Assembly: GCF_040115645.1 (NCBI RefSeq)
Contig: NC_089543.1
Location: forward strand, 2,914,001-2,978,000
DNA: 64,000 bases
Direction of reading: 5' to 3'
Source: Euwallacea fornicatus
Taxonomy: Eukaryota; Arthropoda; Insecta; Coleoptera; Curculionidae
Shown: positions 38,508 through 50,598 of the stretch, one piece after another
Layout of the letters: each line of letters opens with the position of its first letter
Numbering within the stretch: position 1 is the first letter of the stretch
Translations under genes and position numbers: made by a program
Notes under the pieces: generated by a model
Database searches by the model: none
Told to the model about the DNA's origin: nothing
Seen by the model: the letters and a program-made list of their open reading frames with translations, nothing else

Positions 38508-41500
38508 CTAGCTCTTTTTGCAATTCTTTTCGTCACTTCCATCGCTGCACTCAATGAACCCATTGCACAATCTACTTTCGGGCAAACACTCCCCTAAGGG
38601 GCATCTATGCCCTGAACAATTGGTTTGAATTTTAGTTATGTTTCGCAAACGAGATTCATCCCCATTCATGTAAAAGTTGATCCAGTCCATGTAATTAGCC
38701 ACTTTAGTGTAAACACCAGGTCTGTTAGCTCTGGCACATCCGTAACCATTGCTTGTTATGCCTTAAGATAAATTGTTATTCAGTCAATGAAAAAACTTAG
38801 CAGAAATAAATCTACCTTGAAGTGTCCAATGTCCATTAGATTCTGGACACATAAGCGGTCCTCCACTGTCTCCTAGACAAGCATCTCTACCTCCTCTATC
38901 AAAACCTGCGCAGAACATGTCGTCTGTAATTTTATACAGAGGTAAAAAAAGAGTACGCTTGCGACATTCTGCCGTTGAGATTACTGGGATTTGCACTTCC
39001 TGAAGAGTGTCAGCTATAGAATTCAATATTAGTTACTTATAAAGTAAATTTTGTCGATTTCTTACGAAAAATTCGCCCAACCTCAAACAACTGCCCCCAT
39101 CCGACCACAGTGCATAGCTGCCCATTTTCCAGCACGTGATCCGTAGGAGGCAAACAAACTGGACGCACATAATCGCTGAATACAACTGGAGAATCCATTT
39201 GCAGCAAAGAAATGTCGTTTACAAACCCGAAATCTAGATAACCAGGATGGATTATTATTCTGGAGATTGCTTTTAGCTGTTCATATGGGGAGGGAAGGGA
39301 AGTTCCACGGCGGAGAGCACCGAGTCTGGCCACCCAATGTTCATCTGGGGATCTAATCGATTTCGCTTTAGAATGAGGATTTTAATTAAAAAAAGTAGTC
39401 CTTGCCTATAAAAACAATGACCAGCTGACACCAGCCAACGATCCGATAGCAAGGTGGCTCCGCATTGAAATTCTCCCTCTTTGTAAAGTGCCACCTGCCA
39501 TGGCCATGAGCCTAAACCAGCGTTTCCACCTCCAACAACCCTAGAAAATCGCCTAGAATTATTGTTCAATTATTTTTTAATTCATTTACAGTATCTCGTT
39601 GAAATGTTTCAAGTGCAAATTTATTTTCTTAAATTTGAGGCATTATTCGTTAATGTGATCCATTGGCATACATTACTGGAATGTTTGTTTTTAGCAACAC
39701 AATTATTACCTGGCTATATGTTTTACTGCCTGCGGTCTTGCCCCACATTCCAAAGCACTGCATGTCACTTGTACAACTTTCTTGTGGGAACAACTACTCT
39801 CTTTAAACAGCAAACTGGACTTGTTCTTGTTTTCTACAGTATAAGCAAGCTCAAAATATTGCCCATTTTCTGATTTTGTCTTATCAGTGTGGTTTTCAAT
39901 TTGATCCATTTGTCTATTCGAAGTAAGAATCAATTAAGTATTTTATTCATTTCTGAGCTACTTACTGATAAGTCATGGATCTGCACAAGGCCTTTCCTAA
40001 ATCCTTGATTTCCCATGACATATGAGATTTGGAAACGACATTTTCGAAATTGTCAACGCACAGTTTTCCCCAAGAGCCGCGTTTTCGAACCATCAGATAC
40101 CCTTTTTTTGAGAACATTAGTTTCTTTTAATTTTTAGTTTAAAAATGCCTCACCATGAGGATAATAAGGGAAACCCTTAGCTGTCTGGCTATTGCTCGCA
40201 ATAGTTACGCACTGCCTTTCATCGTCCCCTTGAGGACAGTCTTTCAATCCATCGCATATCTTCTTCTGATCAATGCACACCTTGGAGTTGCTGCAGACGT
40301 ATTGATCTGACTTGCACCACTCTGCAAGCATAGAAATCAACAATACCCAAACTAGAATAAGCTAATCAACTTACTGCATTGGTTTTCATCGGAGAAATCC
40401 CAGCAATCCACAACCCCATCACAAATTTTATTCACCAGAAGTTGTGATTTTAAGTAGTCCGCGCAGTTACAATTTTCCTCATCACTGCCATCTGCGCAGT
40501 CGATCAGTTGGTTGCATTTTGTTGATTCTGGTAAGCATTTCCCATCCCCGCATTTAAAACTTGATGACTGCTCACAATTTAAATCATATTCTCCTTCCTT
40601 AGAAGGGACGTGGTCCGAATCATTATTTTTCAAATTTTCAGGTGTTTTGTTAAAAGTTTTTGTCAAAATTTTCAATCCGTTTGGATTGGTGGAATAACTT
40701 GATGATATAGCTTTTGTCGAGATCACTGGCTGTTCCGGAAAATAAGTCTGATTGTCCCGCACCTTACTAATCTCAGAAAGTTGTTTAATTTGCTCAATTG
40801 ATAAGATATTGGCATGTTTAAATTCTGAAGGACTACTATTTATGGTGGCGGATGAAGAATAGTTAACTGAGTAAATACTTTTTTCATCCCCTTCAATGTC
40901 CATTTTGGGAAACCTCACCAGATCATGAGCAGTAGATTCTCCTCCGTCATTGTCATAACCTTCTTTGGCAAAATTGAGAACACCACTAATTTGGTAGTTA
41001 TCTGCAGTAGTAACGTTAGTGGGGTTTGGAATAACTCTAGATTTATTTTTCGGCTTTTCAGGTACATCCAGATTATACTTGATGAGTTGACTAGGAAAAC
41101 TTCTGTTTTCAACTGATAAATTATTGGTGTCCCCAAGTCGATTCCTATTAAACGGCCGTCCTACTCCAGAATTTGAACGAACGGGCAAAAGGGTTACCAA
41201 AGGGATTTTAGTTGTATGGGACAGCAATTCCTCAACATCGACATCAACAACCTCGACTTGCCCTTGCCCAGAGGGCTGTCGGTTTTCAGAACCGATTTCT
41301 GACTCATAAACCATATGATGCTCAACATTAGACACATTACTCTTTTTTAAGGTGGTTGCTAACTCATAGAATATAGAAGAAATATTTTTAACTCCATAGT
41401 CCTTATAATCAAATTCAGGAGTAGTCTCATCAACTTGCTTAGCAAGTTCAGTGGTGAGTTGCTTGGTAGGTTCAGTGGCAGTGTCTATGTAAGGTTCAGT

Positions 41501-43258
41501 AAATGGTATCTTGTTCACTGGGATTGGGTGGCTTTTGAGGCTACTAGAACCTAAACGTTCACTGTTATGGAAATTGTATGAAAATCCTGGATTTGTGAAG
41601 CTGGTATAAACGGGAACGTCGTGATTGGTCGCAGGTGGTAGACTGGGGTAACCAGGGATGTTTGCTAGAATTGGAACCCATGGTTCGTCGTCAGAAACTT
41701 GAGGACTTCCTGTAATAGTGTGTGAGTTTATAAGGGTTTATGCAGAACAGAGAGCTTACCAATAAACTTAGGAGTATTTATTGTGGGTGTTGCAGTGGTG
41801 GTAATGATGGCCGGAGTGATTGGAACAGTTGAAGTGGCGGTAGTGGTTGAAATAGTAATAGTAGAGCTAATCGCCTCGGGAGTTACCACCTTAGTAACCT
41901 GACCCTTATTTCCCGGAATTTTATATGTAGCACTAGTCACCGAAGTCTCTTTAAAGGTAGTCCGCTGAGTGGGAATACTAGTACTCTTTTCAGTTCTAGC
42001 TTTGGTTTCTTCAGTCTTCTTCTCGGTAATATCGGCCTCAGTTTTACTTATCTTAAAGGAACCTTGTATCACTGGTAAATCTTCTTCATTAAACTCAGGC
42101 TCATTTATTATCGGCTTCGGGGTGGTGGTCGCGCTAACATTTTTAGCCGACTTTAGTACTACCCCCATTTTGTTAGATTTTACCGCATTTTTAGGGTTTA
42201 AAGTGGTTGATGAAACTTGCATATAATAAGGATTGGATGATTTTTGTACAACTTGCTTCACATTTACGCTTCTTGAATCAAATCGCACGTTTCTGAATAT
42301 TGGTTTCTTTGAGTACGCGTCGCTGAGGAAGATGTCTTTGATTGCGTTTTCAATATTTGTGAGGTCCCTGAAAGGTCGAAACAGAGTATCAATGGAGATT
42401 TTTTCAAGGCGTTTAAAAAAATAAATCTTTTGTAATTTTTACAGGGTGTCTCAGAAATACATAAAATGAGAATTTAGATGAAAAAGGTTTATTGAACTTG
42501 TTTTTGAAAGGTCTAGTCGAATTAACCCGAAATCGATTAAAAAAGGTTTGTGGAATGTTTTAAAAATTTAATAAGTGGTAATTTGAAATCAAAAGAATGC
42601 ACGACACAACCAGATCTACTACGTATGTTTTCTACTTACTCAACTAATTTTCTTCTATTAAAAGCAACCCGGAAATAAATGGTTACCCCATCTTTTCCAA
42701 ACCGATCAACCGCGGTTGAGTATAATGCAGGGCCCAAGGCACTCCTTTGGTACAATATTTCAATTTGCCTTCTGTATTTTTGGGCTTTTTCTTCTAAGCC
42801 GCCAATAAACCTGTCTCCTCTTAAAACTTTTGCGCTACAGCTAAATGTAATAATTGCTGCAAATGAATGAATAGTTGTTGGTATGTTTGGTTTCGTTGAA
42901 GAACCTCTACGTACAACTAGTTGGTGAGTCAGTATTTGAGATCCCCATATACAGGGCTAAGCCTGCGATAGCTAAAACTATAACTAAAACTATAAATGAT
43001 GCTATGGCCAGTGCTATTGAACAAGCTTTGCCTTTCGAGGAAGAAGGTTTCCTGTCAATGCCTGTAAAAATATAGAGGTAGTAATTGGATCGCCCACATT
43101 AATCTCTTATTGACTACCCCTGGAGACATGTACATACCTACACAAGATATAGGCGTCCTTAGCTGATGCCTTTCCTGCCAGAGGCTGTTGTATGTGTGTG
43201 TGATGGATGAGGTCGATGCCGATCTGCGACCTGTGCAATTTGGTAACGTATAGTCGAT
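38508..43258 (-). CDS. Mosaic type II transmembrane serine protease (SEA-LDLa-SRCR-trypsin-LDLa)
   Basis: Twelve exons here: 43258..43138, 43061..42915, 42856..42640, 42367..41760, 41709..40375, 40321..40154, 40101..39966, 39913..39710, 39552..39406, 39352..39066, 39013..38816, 38761..38508. All phases agree. With the upstream exon at 55619..55509 the product is about 1310 residues: cytoplasmic tail 1-90; membrane anchor about 93-117; SEA about 130-250; Ser/Thr/Pro-rich stalk about 290-780 with a TTTATST-like tract; LDLa modules about 790-890; SRCR about 904-1011; trypsin domain from V1021 after the RFSR cleavage site. The triad is H1061 (SAGHC), D1111 (NDISLL) and S1211 (GDSGGP). D1205 in the S1 pocket predicts Arg/Lys specificity. 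Unusually, residue 215 is Asn (SNGYGCA) and a further LDLa module (about 1275-1307) follows the protease. It may be related to insect nudel- or corin-like proteases, but I do not assign an ortholog. The 39405-39353 intron is GC-AG, and the SRCR exon acceptor (CAAAAAAAG) has a poor pyrimidine tract. Confidence 0.9.
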
Positions 43259-46210
43259 CTGAAATTATGTAAATTTGCGTTAAATTTTATTGCAAATTTA
43301 TATCTGATATGTTGGTGCGCCGGCATAAGGCAGATTTTAATGGAAATTAATGGGACACCTTGAGCAATTGCCATACCATACCACATTTTTGGGGAGATTG
43401 ATGATATGATAAAGGATATGACGGGTTATGAGGCATTTATTTTGCATCCCGGTTTTGGAAAGCTTATTGCAGTTGAACATACTTAACGTACGGAGGACGT
43501 AAAAATTTGAAAACATTCAATGAAATCTGTATGAAGGAAAAAGTCGTCGGTAGATGTGAATCTTAATTTTTGGATGCTCAAATTCCCACAGGCAAACATT
43601 GTTGATTTCATGGTTACCGCAGATGCAAACTGCTTTCTTCAATAGCTATCGCATTTTTTGATAATCTCATTTGAAAGAGCATGTTATTCTGCATCTCTTA
43701 AGAAAATAATCCCCTTAATGATATTACATTTGAATCACCTGGCTGTACAGGGCGAGTCGAGGAAATTTCGAAGTAACTTAATGAATTACATTTTAAATTT
43801 ATTCTCAAATTGAATATATTGGGATGTGGCTGTGAAAGATGCATATTTTAAAAATATTTAGAGACCTGCACGGGTAGCTAAAAAAAGTTTAACTTTCATA
43901 AGTTACATTTTTTTAAATGTAACATTTTGTATTTGGGTATCCTATTATATTCAAATCATCATTATAAACTTGTTTTATACATAGTTGAATATGTTTATCT
44001 TTTATAATTTAGGAGATACTGTTGTTACATTTCAACTTTGTTATAATGTTCATATCTAAAAAAACAATTGGCACTTCCTGAGTATCAAATTACGTAATTC
44101 TACTACAATTTTTTCGATAACTAATCCGCCTCTCTTATAGTTCGACATAGAGGTTCTTACAGTTGTACTTATAGATTTTCTTCATAATTTCTTTGAATCC
44201 TGGATAAAAACGCTTAAAATCTTTTGCATAGGGTAGAGGGGAGGGGGAGGTCAGAACGTGATAGTTAAAAATATTTCAAAACACTTTTTCCATTTTTTTT
44301 TCTTCCGTATGCGTCGTGTCCTCTGTTCTAATGTTAAATTCCGACTAAAATCCGTTGAAATAATACTGGGACTAACAGGCAGTAACGGGAGTAACTCTTC
44401 TTAGACTTATTATTGTTAATTAGGCGCCCAATGAACCTGATCAATTCAGACCCGCTATTTTGCTAACTAAAGGATAATTGAAGCGTAATGATTAAACTAG
44501 AGAAGAGGATTGCGCTACGAGTAATGGCAATCAACTCTTCAGTGTTCTAGTAATGACTAGTCCGGCTATAATCACGAGGATCATGATCCTCAGAAAAAAT
44601 TAATTGTTATTTAAGACAATATTACCGTTTTGTTGCACGAGTAAGAATAATTATTGTCAACGTAATTTGGTTAATTACAATAAGTTCTGAATAAAGAACG
44701 GTTCTTTTTTGTTTACTAGGAACGTTAGCAAAAAAATACAAAGGCTTGCTGATAGGCTGTGAAAATCTTATTAAAAGTGTAAATAAATTTAAAAAATTTT
44801 CTGTCTTCGTACAATGAATGAGGTAAATTTAATTCAACTGCTCAATAGCTCTAACAGTAGAACCATATTTCACAACGTTATTTTGTCGCCACGTAACGGA
44901 ATGTAAGTAATAAGCGCAATATGGGCAGCAACCATATTCGGAAACCTTCGTCTTGCTATATACGGTAGAAGTTGATTATTTAGGCAAAATATGTTGGAAA
45001 AGAGTGTATAAGTACTCATACTCACGTCTTCTTGATTAAGAATACCTTCTTTAGGTCTCATTCTTGTGACAGTAAATAATCCCTACATCTGGTACTCTAC
45101 GATTACAGCCGCTATTGAAATTTGCATAATTCCGGAACAAGCAAGATATTATGAAATTATCCAACTGTGAAATCCGCTTTACGGCAAAATTGTCTGTCCA
45201 TATTACAGGACGTTCTGCGGTTTTTGTGCCAAAGTTTCAAAAACATGTTACACTTTTACTGTTACTTGCAATATAACCTCTTTAAAACGACTTAACGGTT
45301 TTGTAGGTTGCTGGTACGGTACTATAAAATTTATTGTGACTATCTTCTTAATGTGCCTCTAGCGAATGCCTATTGTGCGGTTCGCTTTATATTTAGATAT
45401 TGCTATCTCACGCAGCCAGCGTAATGTAAATGTAGCTTCAAAACAATATCAATGATGTAACTGGATTATGCGGATTTTAATTAACGACACCTTCTTATTG
45501 TATATTATCGTACAAACTAATTAATTAGGTAATTAAACTAGTAACCGTGAAATCGACTGAACTTGCATCTTGCAGCTTAATCCCATTGTGAAGGCGCCTT
45601 TTATTTCTATGGGATAATTAAAATTATATAATGGAATGAGGAGAATATACGATTAACACCCTGCGATTGTTTGCGACCCAATTATGTATTTTAGAAAAAT
45701 GGCAAACTATAGTGCACCAATCTCAGAATGCTTCATATATTTTTTAGATGTTAGAAAATCTAGAGAATAACAGACTTTCTGATATTAGCCTAAAGCTTTT
45801 CGACATATACGAAACCACAACAACTCAAAACAGTAATTACCTATTCGTTACTGTTAGATAAATATGGCGTTAATTAACTATTAAAGCATTTAAAAAATCA
45901 CTTTATGGCCAAACCTAACGTGAGAATTAGATTCCGGCATTCGTCCAACTAGCAGAATAATTTCGTTTCGTCTTTGGTTCTTTCTCGTGGTCGGCCATTT
46001 GGAATTTAAACTTTTTTTTTTTAATTAAGGCCAAATACACCTTAAACCTGAAAACACCCATGAAGGCATCAGAACCAGGTGGGCAGTAGGATGTTGCAGC
46101 AAAGTGAATTAATTCGTTATACCGTTAAAAGAAACATCCCATTTATTTATTGCAACTATTATTAACATCCCACGTAACTACGTGACTTGATATATTGATT
46201 TGTTAGAGTC

Positions 46211-46292
46211 CGAACGCTCTAAGAACACCGCACGTCACGAATTTACCATACAGTTAAATGTGTATGCGACGACGGTGTTCTTAAAGCGTTCG
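46211..46292. repeat. Strong short hairpin, 20-bp arms
   Basis: Left arm CGAACGCTCTAAGAACACCG (46211-46230) and right arm CGGTGTTCTTAAAGCGTTCG (46273-46292) are inverted with one mismatch, and the loop is 42 nt. In minus-strand RNA the mismatch becomes a G:U pair. It could be a short MITE, a regulatory RNA hairpin or a pre-miRNA-like structure. Confidence 0.55.
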
Positions 46293-49200
46293 ACCTCTCC
46301 TGTGACTTTCCATATTTAAATTACCACCAAAATCGAATGATCAGTTTCAGCTTGCACATCATACTCGTGCATATACTTTTTAGTAAGGATTATCGTTTTT
46401 GAAATTCGAGTGCATTGACATAAAAAATTACCATTTTAACATTACAGTTGTTTCCTGGTTTAACATGCATGTTAGTTAAAGGTAGGTTGTAATTTTGAAT
46501 ACCAGGCAATAAACAACAAAAGTATAATTAGTCAGAACTTGAAGGAAATGAACGAAGTATGCAAGTAGTGGCTTATGGCCTTTGTCAACGTAAATATTAC
46601 ATACGTATGCACACAGTGGGACTTGTTGGTTTTAAATTTGTCACCCTTTGGAGGATACTAGATCATTTAAAACCTTTGAGATTGCGTCCTTTTTAGCAAA
46701 ACGAAGATTTTCGTGTCGTGAAACTTTTTTTACACAGGGGTCCTGATTGGTCGTTTTCTAGTCTAAACTCTTCAACTAGCACAAAGTTCAATGATTCTTC
46801 TCCAGTTTCTGCGAGTAAACTATGCTAAGTTGTTATTTAACTTACAAACAATCAGGAAGTAACGAATGATTGTTATTTTTCATGTGAATGCTACTAATTA
46901 TTGTTATAGATTGAAATTAAACAATATTTACCATAAGAAAAAGAAATCGTGCAAAGGTTATGTGTTTGAAATGTGTGAATTTTTATTCAACCTCAAAATT
47001 TTATTCACAAGCTTTCTGCCTGATGCCGTGACTCCGCCAAAGAGTCTAGTTTTTATTTATTTTTGTTTATATCGTTCTAATTACAACAGTGAAAACCCAA
47101 ACAATTATTTTATAACAAATAATATAAAATAGTTATAAGATTATGTAAATTTAATATCTTCAAAACGTGGGAATTCTTATTTCACTACCTCAAAACTTAT
47201 TGATCTATACTATAAATGCCGGAAATTGCATTGTAATAATTATCCTGTTCGATCGCTTCTTGCAATTAAAGATCTTTACCTCTGCGGCTACTGTTTCAGT
47301 GAAGCGTTTAAAAGACCCAAATAATTAATACAATTAAAATATTTTTATAATCGTTTCGCAATTTGTGCAAATTACTTTTAATGGGGCGTTTGGAGCCATT
47401 TTTAAGACACGAGCTTTTAAAAAAATATCGATTGCGTTTAGTGGAGAGCCAAGAGCCGGTCTTTGTAGATTCTACGCCTCTGTGTGGGAATAACGTGAAC
47501 AATTATCCAGATCGAGAGATAACAGGCGAAAATTAAAAGCAAATCTTAGTGAATCTCCTGAGTTTATAAGTTACTTTAACGTATACTATTCAGTGATAAT
47601 GCCGCTGTTCGAACACATATACAATGGATGTAACAGTTCACGTAAAGCCTACCATAAATTAAATGTATATATTCCTTTCGAAAATTAAATATTTCCTTTC
47701 TCACAATGTACATCAATGTTTTTCATCAAGTACTGTTTTGCTCATCAGTTTTAGTTTTTTTTTGCGGTATAGAGTTACATAAATCGACTCGAAGATACGT
47801 AGGAGTGTAATTATTTATATTATTTACGTGATTAAGAAAAAAATCATTAAGCAATGGTAATAACTAGAAATGGAGAATCGTAATCTTTCATCGAGAGGAA
47901 ATACTCAAATCGAGGCCGCTAATTTGCCAGGATGCATCAACTTACGTTTTAATTGGAACCCGAAATGATAATAACGATTATTATTTAGGAACCATGTTTT
48001 TGTAGCGTTCCGTGTGAAGAGACTCTGAACTCGAACCTGAGAGTTACTTAATAATTTTTGAATTTCTTTAATAAGCCAATTTTTAAGACAGTTATTAAAA
48101 GATTTTAAAACGTTATGAATCATAAAATCCGGTCTGCTCTACATTTTTATGGTTATTGTGTGTGTTACCACTTACAATTTAAATCAGACCAAATATTTCA
48201 GTTTGCGCATCCATTAAACTACTTTGGATGGGTTATTAACCTTATTGTTTAAAACTATGCTAAACATGTTAAAGATGAGACAGAAACACACATATATGTT
48301 CATCAAGTTAAGTAGGTAGTAGCATTTGTATGATAAGTTCACAAGTCAAGCTCTGCAGAAAAGACTTCTAAACATACATGAGCAGACATTGCGGTGACCT
48401 TACTGGTTTAGTCACATCGTGGTACTTGTTTGCATCCATGTCATACACCTCACCCAATGGTTTGGTAACAATAAAAATTAATGCTAATTACATCTGGGTG
48501 TTGTTTAAATATTTGAGCAGTAAGTACCCATCTGCAAAGGCAGGAACGCTAAAATACATAGGTACCCATGGGTAGTTAAATTTAGAAGGTGAAGATTCGT
48601 TGTAAATAATTATTAAAGCTTCCAAGAATCTGAAAGAAATAAGTACACTTGGGTGTATTTTTTATTCCATTTTTGCAGTATAAAGCATCTGTTCGTTCTT
48701 GGAATTAAGTGGTGTTGTATATGTTTTGTGGCATAGTCATATGGAGAATTGTCGGAAACAAGCTAAATCCCGTTGCTATGGTGACAATAAAAGGTTTGAA
48801 TACAGAACCCCCGGTACAGTTTAAAGTACCAAAATTACAACATATTTGAAGAGCTTTGTCCACATTAAGTGGCTCCCAAAAAGAAAGGAATGTTGATGAT
48901 CCTTTTCTTCTTCGGTACCCACCAAAATGATTAATACCAACAGTGTAATTATAACGATCTTCACAAATGCGAAGTATTTTGCAGGGCGAATTGTATAAAA
49001 ATGTTTGACAAATCGGCCCAGTATTAATGAAAAGCAAATACCTGTAGAGTATTTTAAAGGCAGTCCCACCAAACTATGTCGAGAACGTAGGGAACAATAA
49101 TTAGTAATTCCCTGTATAATTTAATGGGTGGTCGCCAGATTCGACCTCAGCGCGAATCGAAACAAGATTTATGACAACGGAATAACAGGTATGTAATTAA

Positions 49201-49526
49201 AAGTAACATATTAAAGTGCTGTTCATCACTCGGTGGTGGCTTTATGTGTTTGAAAAAAAAATTGATGTCTTATCGACATATTGACAGTTTCGGCAGGGTC
49301 AGCCAGTTTTTATTTTCCATTAACACCCCATAAATTAAATGTCATTTTTTACATTATAGCATTATTATGAGTATAATTGCGTATTTGAAACAATGCTCCT
49401 TTCAAGATTTTGAAATTCGTTTTCATATACAGGATACATGCCCAATGTACATAGATATAGATCATAGGAGACTTTTTCATATTGCGGCTTACTGACAATT
49501 TCCATCACATATCTATTATTAAAAAA

Positions 49527-50598
49527 TATACAAAGTATCTCTAAAAGGTGTGTAAAAAATTTTTCCACAGGTTTTTGAATCCAAAAAGAAAATACGATTT
49601 AAGCCAATTTATCTTAGTCTAAAAGTTTAAGGCTTTAAAATACAGGACAACAAAGTGAAAATTAAAGAAAAGAAAAAAATTAATAACTCCATATGTAACG
49701 GTACTATCTAAACAAAATGGCGCATCGGGAGGTCTTTAGTGGTGAAAAATTCAAATCCATTTGCATTTTTGATGCACATTTTAAAGGTGAACTAGGCTAG
49801 GTGAACTCTTTTTTGAGCGGCATACTTTTTTTTATAACCAGGTATAGAATTTTTTTTATGACTAAATCTGTATTTTCCTACATATTTTATAAAAACTTTG
49901 TTGGTACAAGTTCCTATAAGCATTCCTCCTTGAGATTTTTAAAGTTTAAAGTTCGCTACGTGCCTCGAAAAATAACTTTACAGTACATATGTATTCGTAC
50001 AGTACAGTAAAATAAATAATAAAAAATTGATATATCAACATAAAAACATAGATATTTTAAAAAATTCTAAGAACTGAAAATTAATTGTATTTTTTATTTT
50101 TTTTTCGTTTAAACTGTATGAATCAATATGCATTTTAAAAATATTTTTGAAGTCATGCAGCGAACTTTAAACTTCAAATATCTTCGAAAGGAATGCTTGT
50201 AAGCACTTGTAGCGACATATCTTTTTTTCATAGAACATGGCGGAAGGCACAAATTTTGACACGAATAAATTCTATACTGGGTGATAAAAAAATTACGCCC
50301 CTTTAAAAAGAGGTCACCTAGTGGTGACAACTCCTTCTTGTCGTACAATGTGAATCGGAAATGTAAACGGGTTATGATTTATCATTTCTAAAAATCCCGC
50401 AATGTGACCTTTTATTCAGATAGTATCATTACAAACGAGGTACCAAATTTTTTTTTTTTTTTTAATTTTCACTTTCACGTCCGGTATTTTGAAAACCGTC
50501 AATTTTTGGACCAAGATAAATTGGGTTAAATTGTCACGTTTTCGAGTTAGACATCTGTGGTAGAATTTTCTATAGACCTTTCAGAGATATTCTGTATA
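49527..50598. repeat. Fold-back (palindromic) element, about 1.1 kb
   Basis: The outer arms TATACAAAGTATCTCTAAAAGG and CCTTTCAGAGATATTCTGTATA are inverted. Inner blocks match as well (CCAATTTATCTTAG-like near 49600 and 50510; GATACTATCT-like near 49705 and 50417). A plus-strand frame near 49801 (FFITRYRI ... YKHSS ... LKFKVRYV) and a minus-strand frame near 50348 (FFITQYRI ... YKHSF ... LKFKVRCM) encode the same peptide from opposite arms. This shows the near-complete palindrome and explains both open frames as repeat, not genes. Confidence 0.8.

Noticed and set aside
42444..42580. CAGGGTGTCTCAG sequence in a protease intron resembling a fold-back element end
   Set aside because: No matching inverted arm was found nearby, so it is at most a solo end and is not listed as an element.
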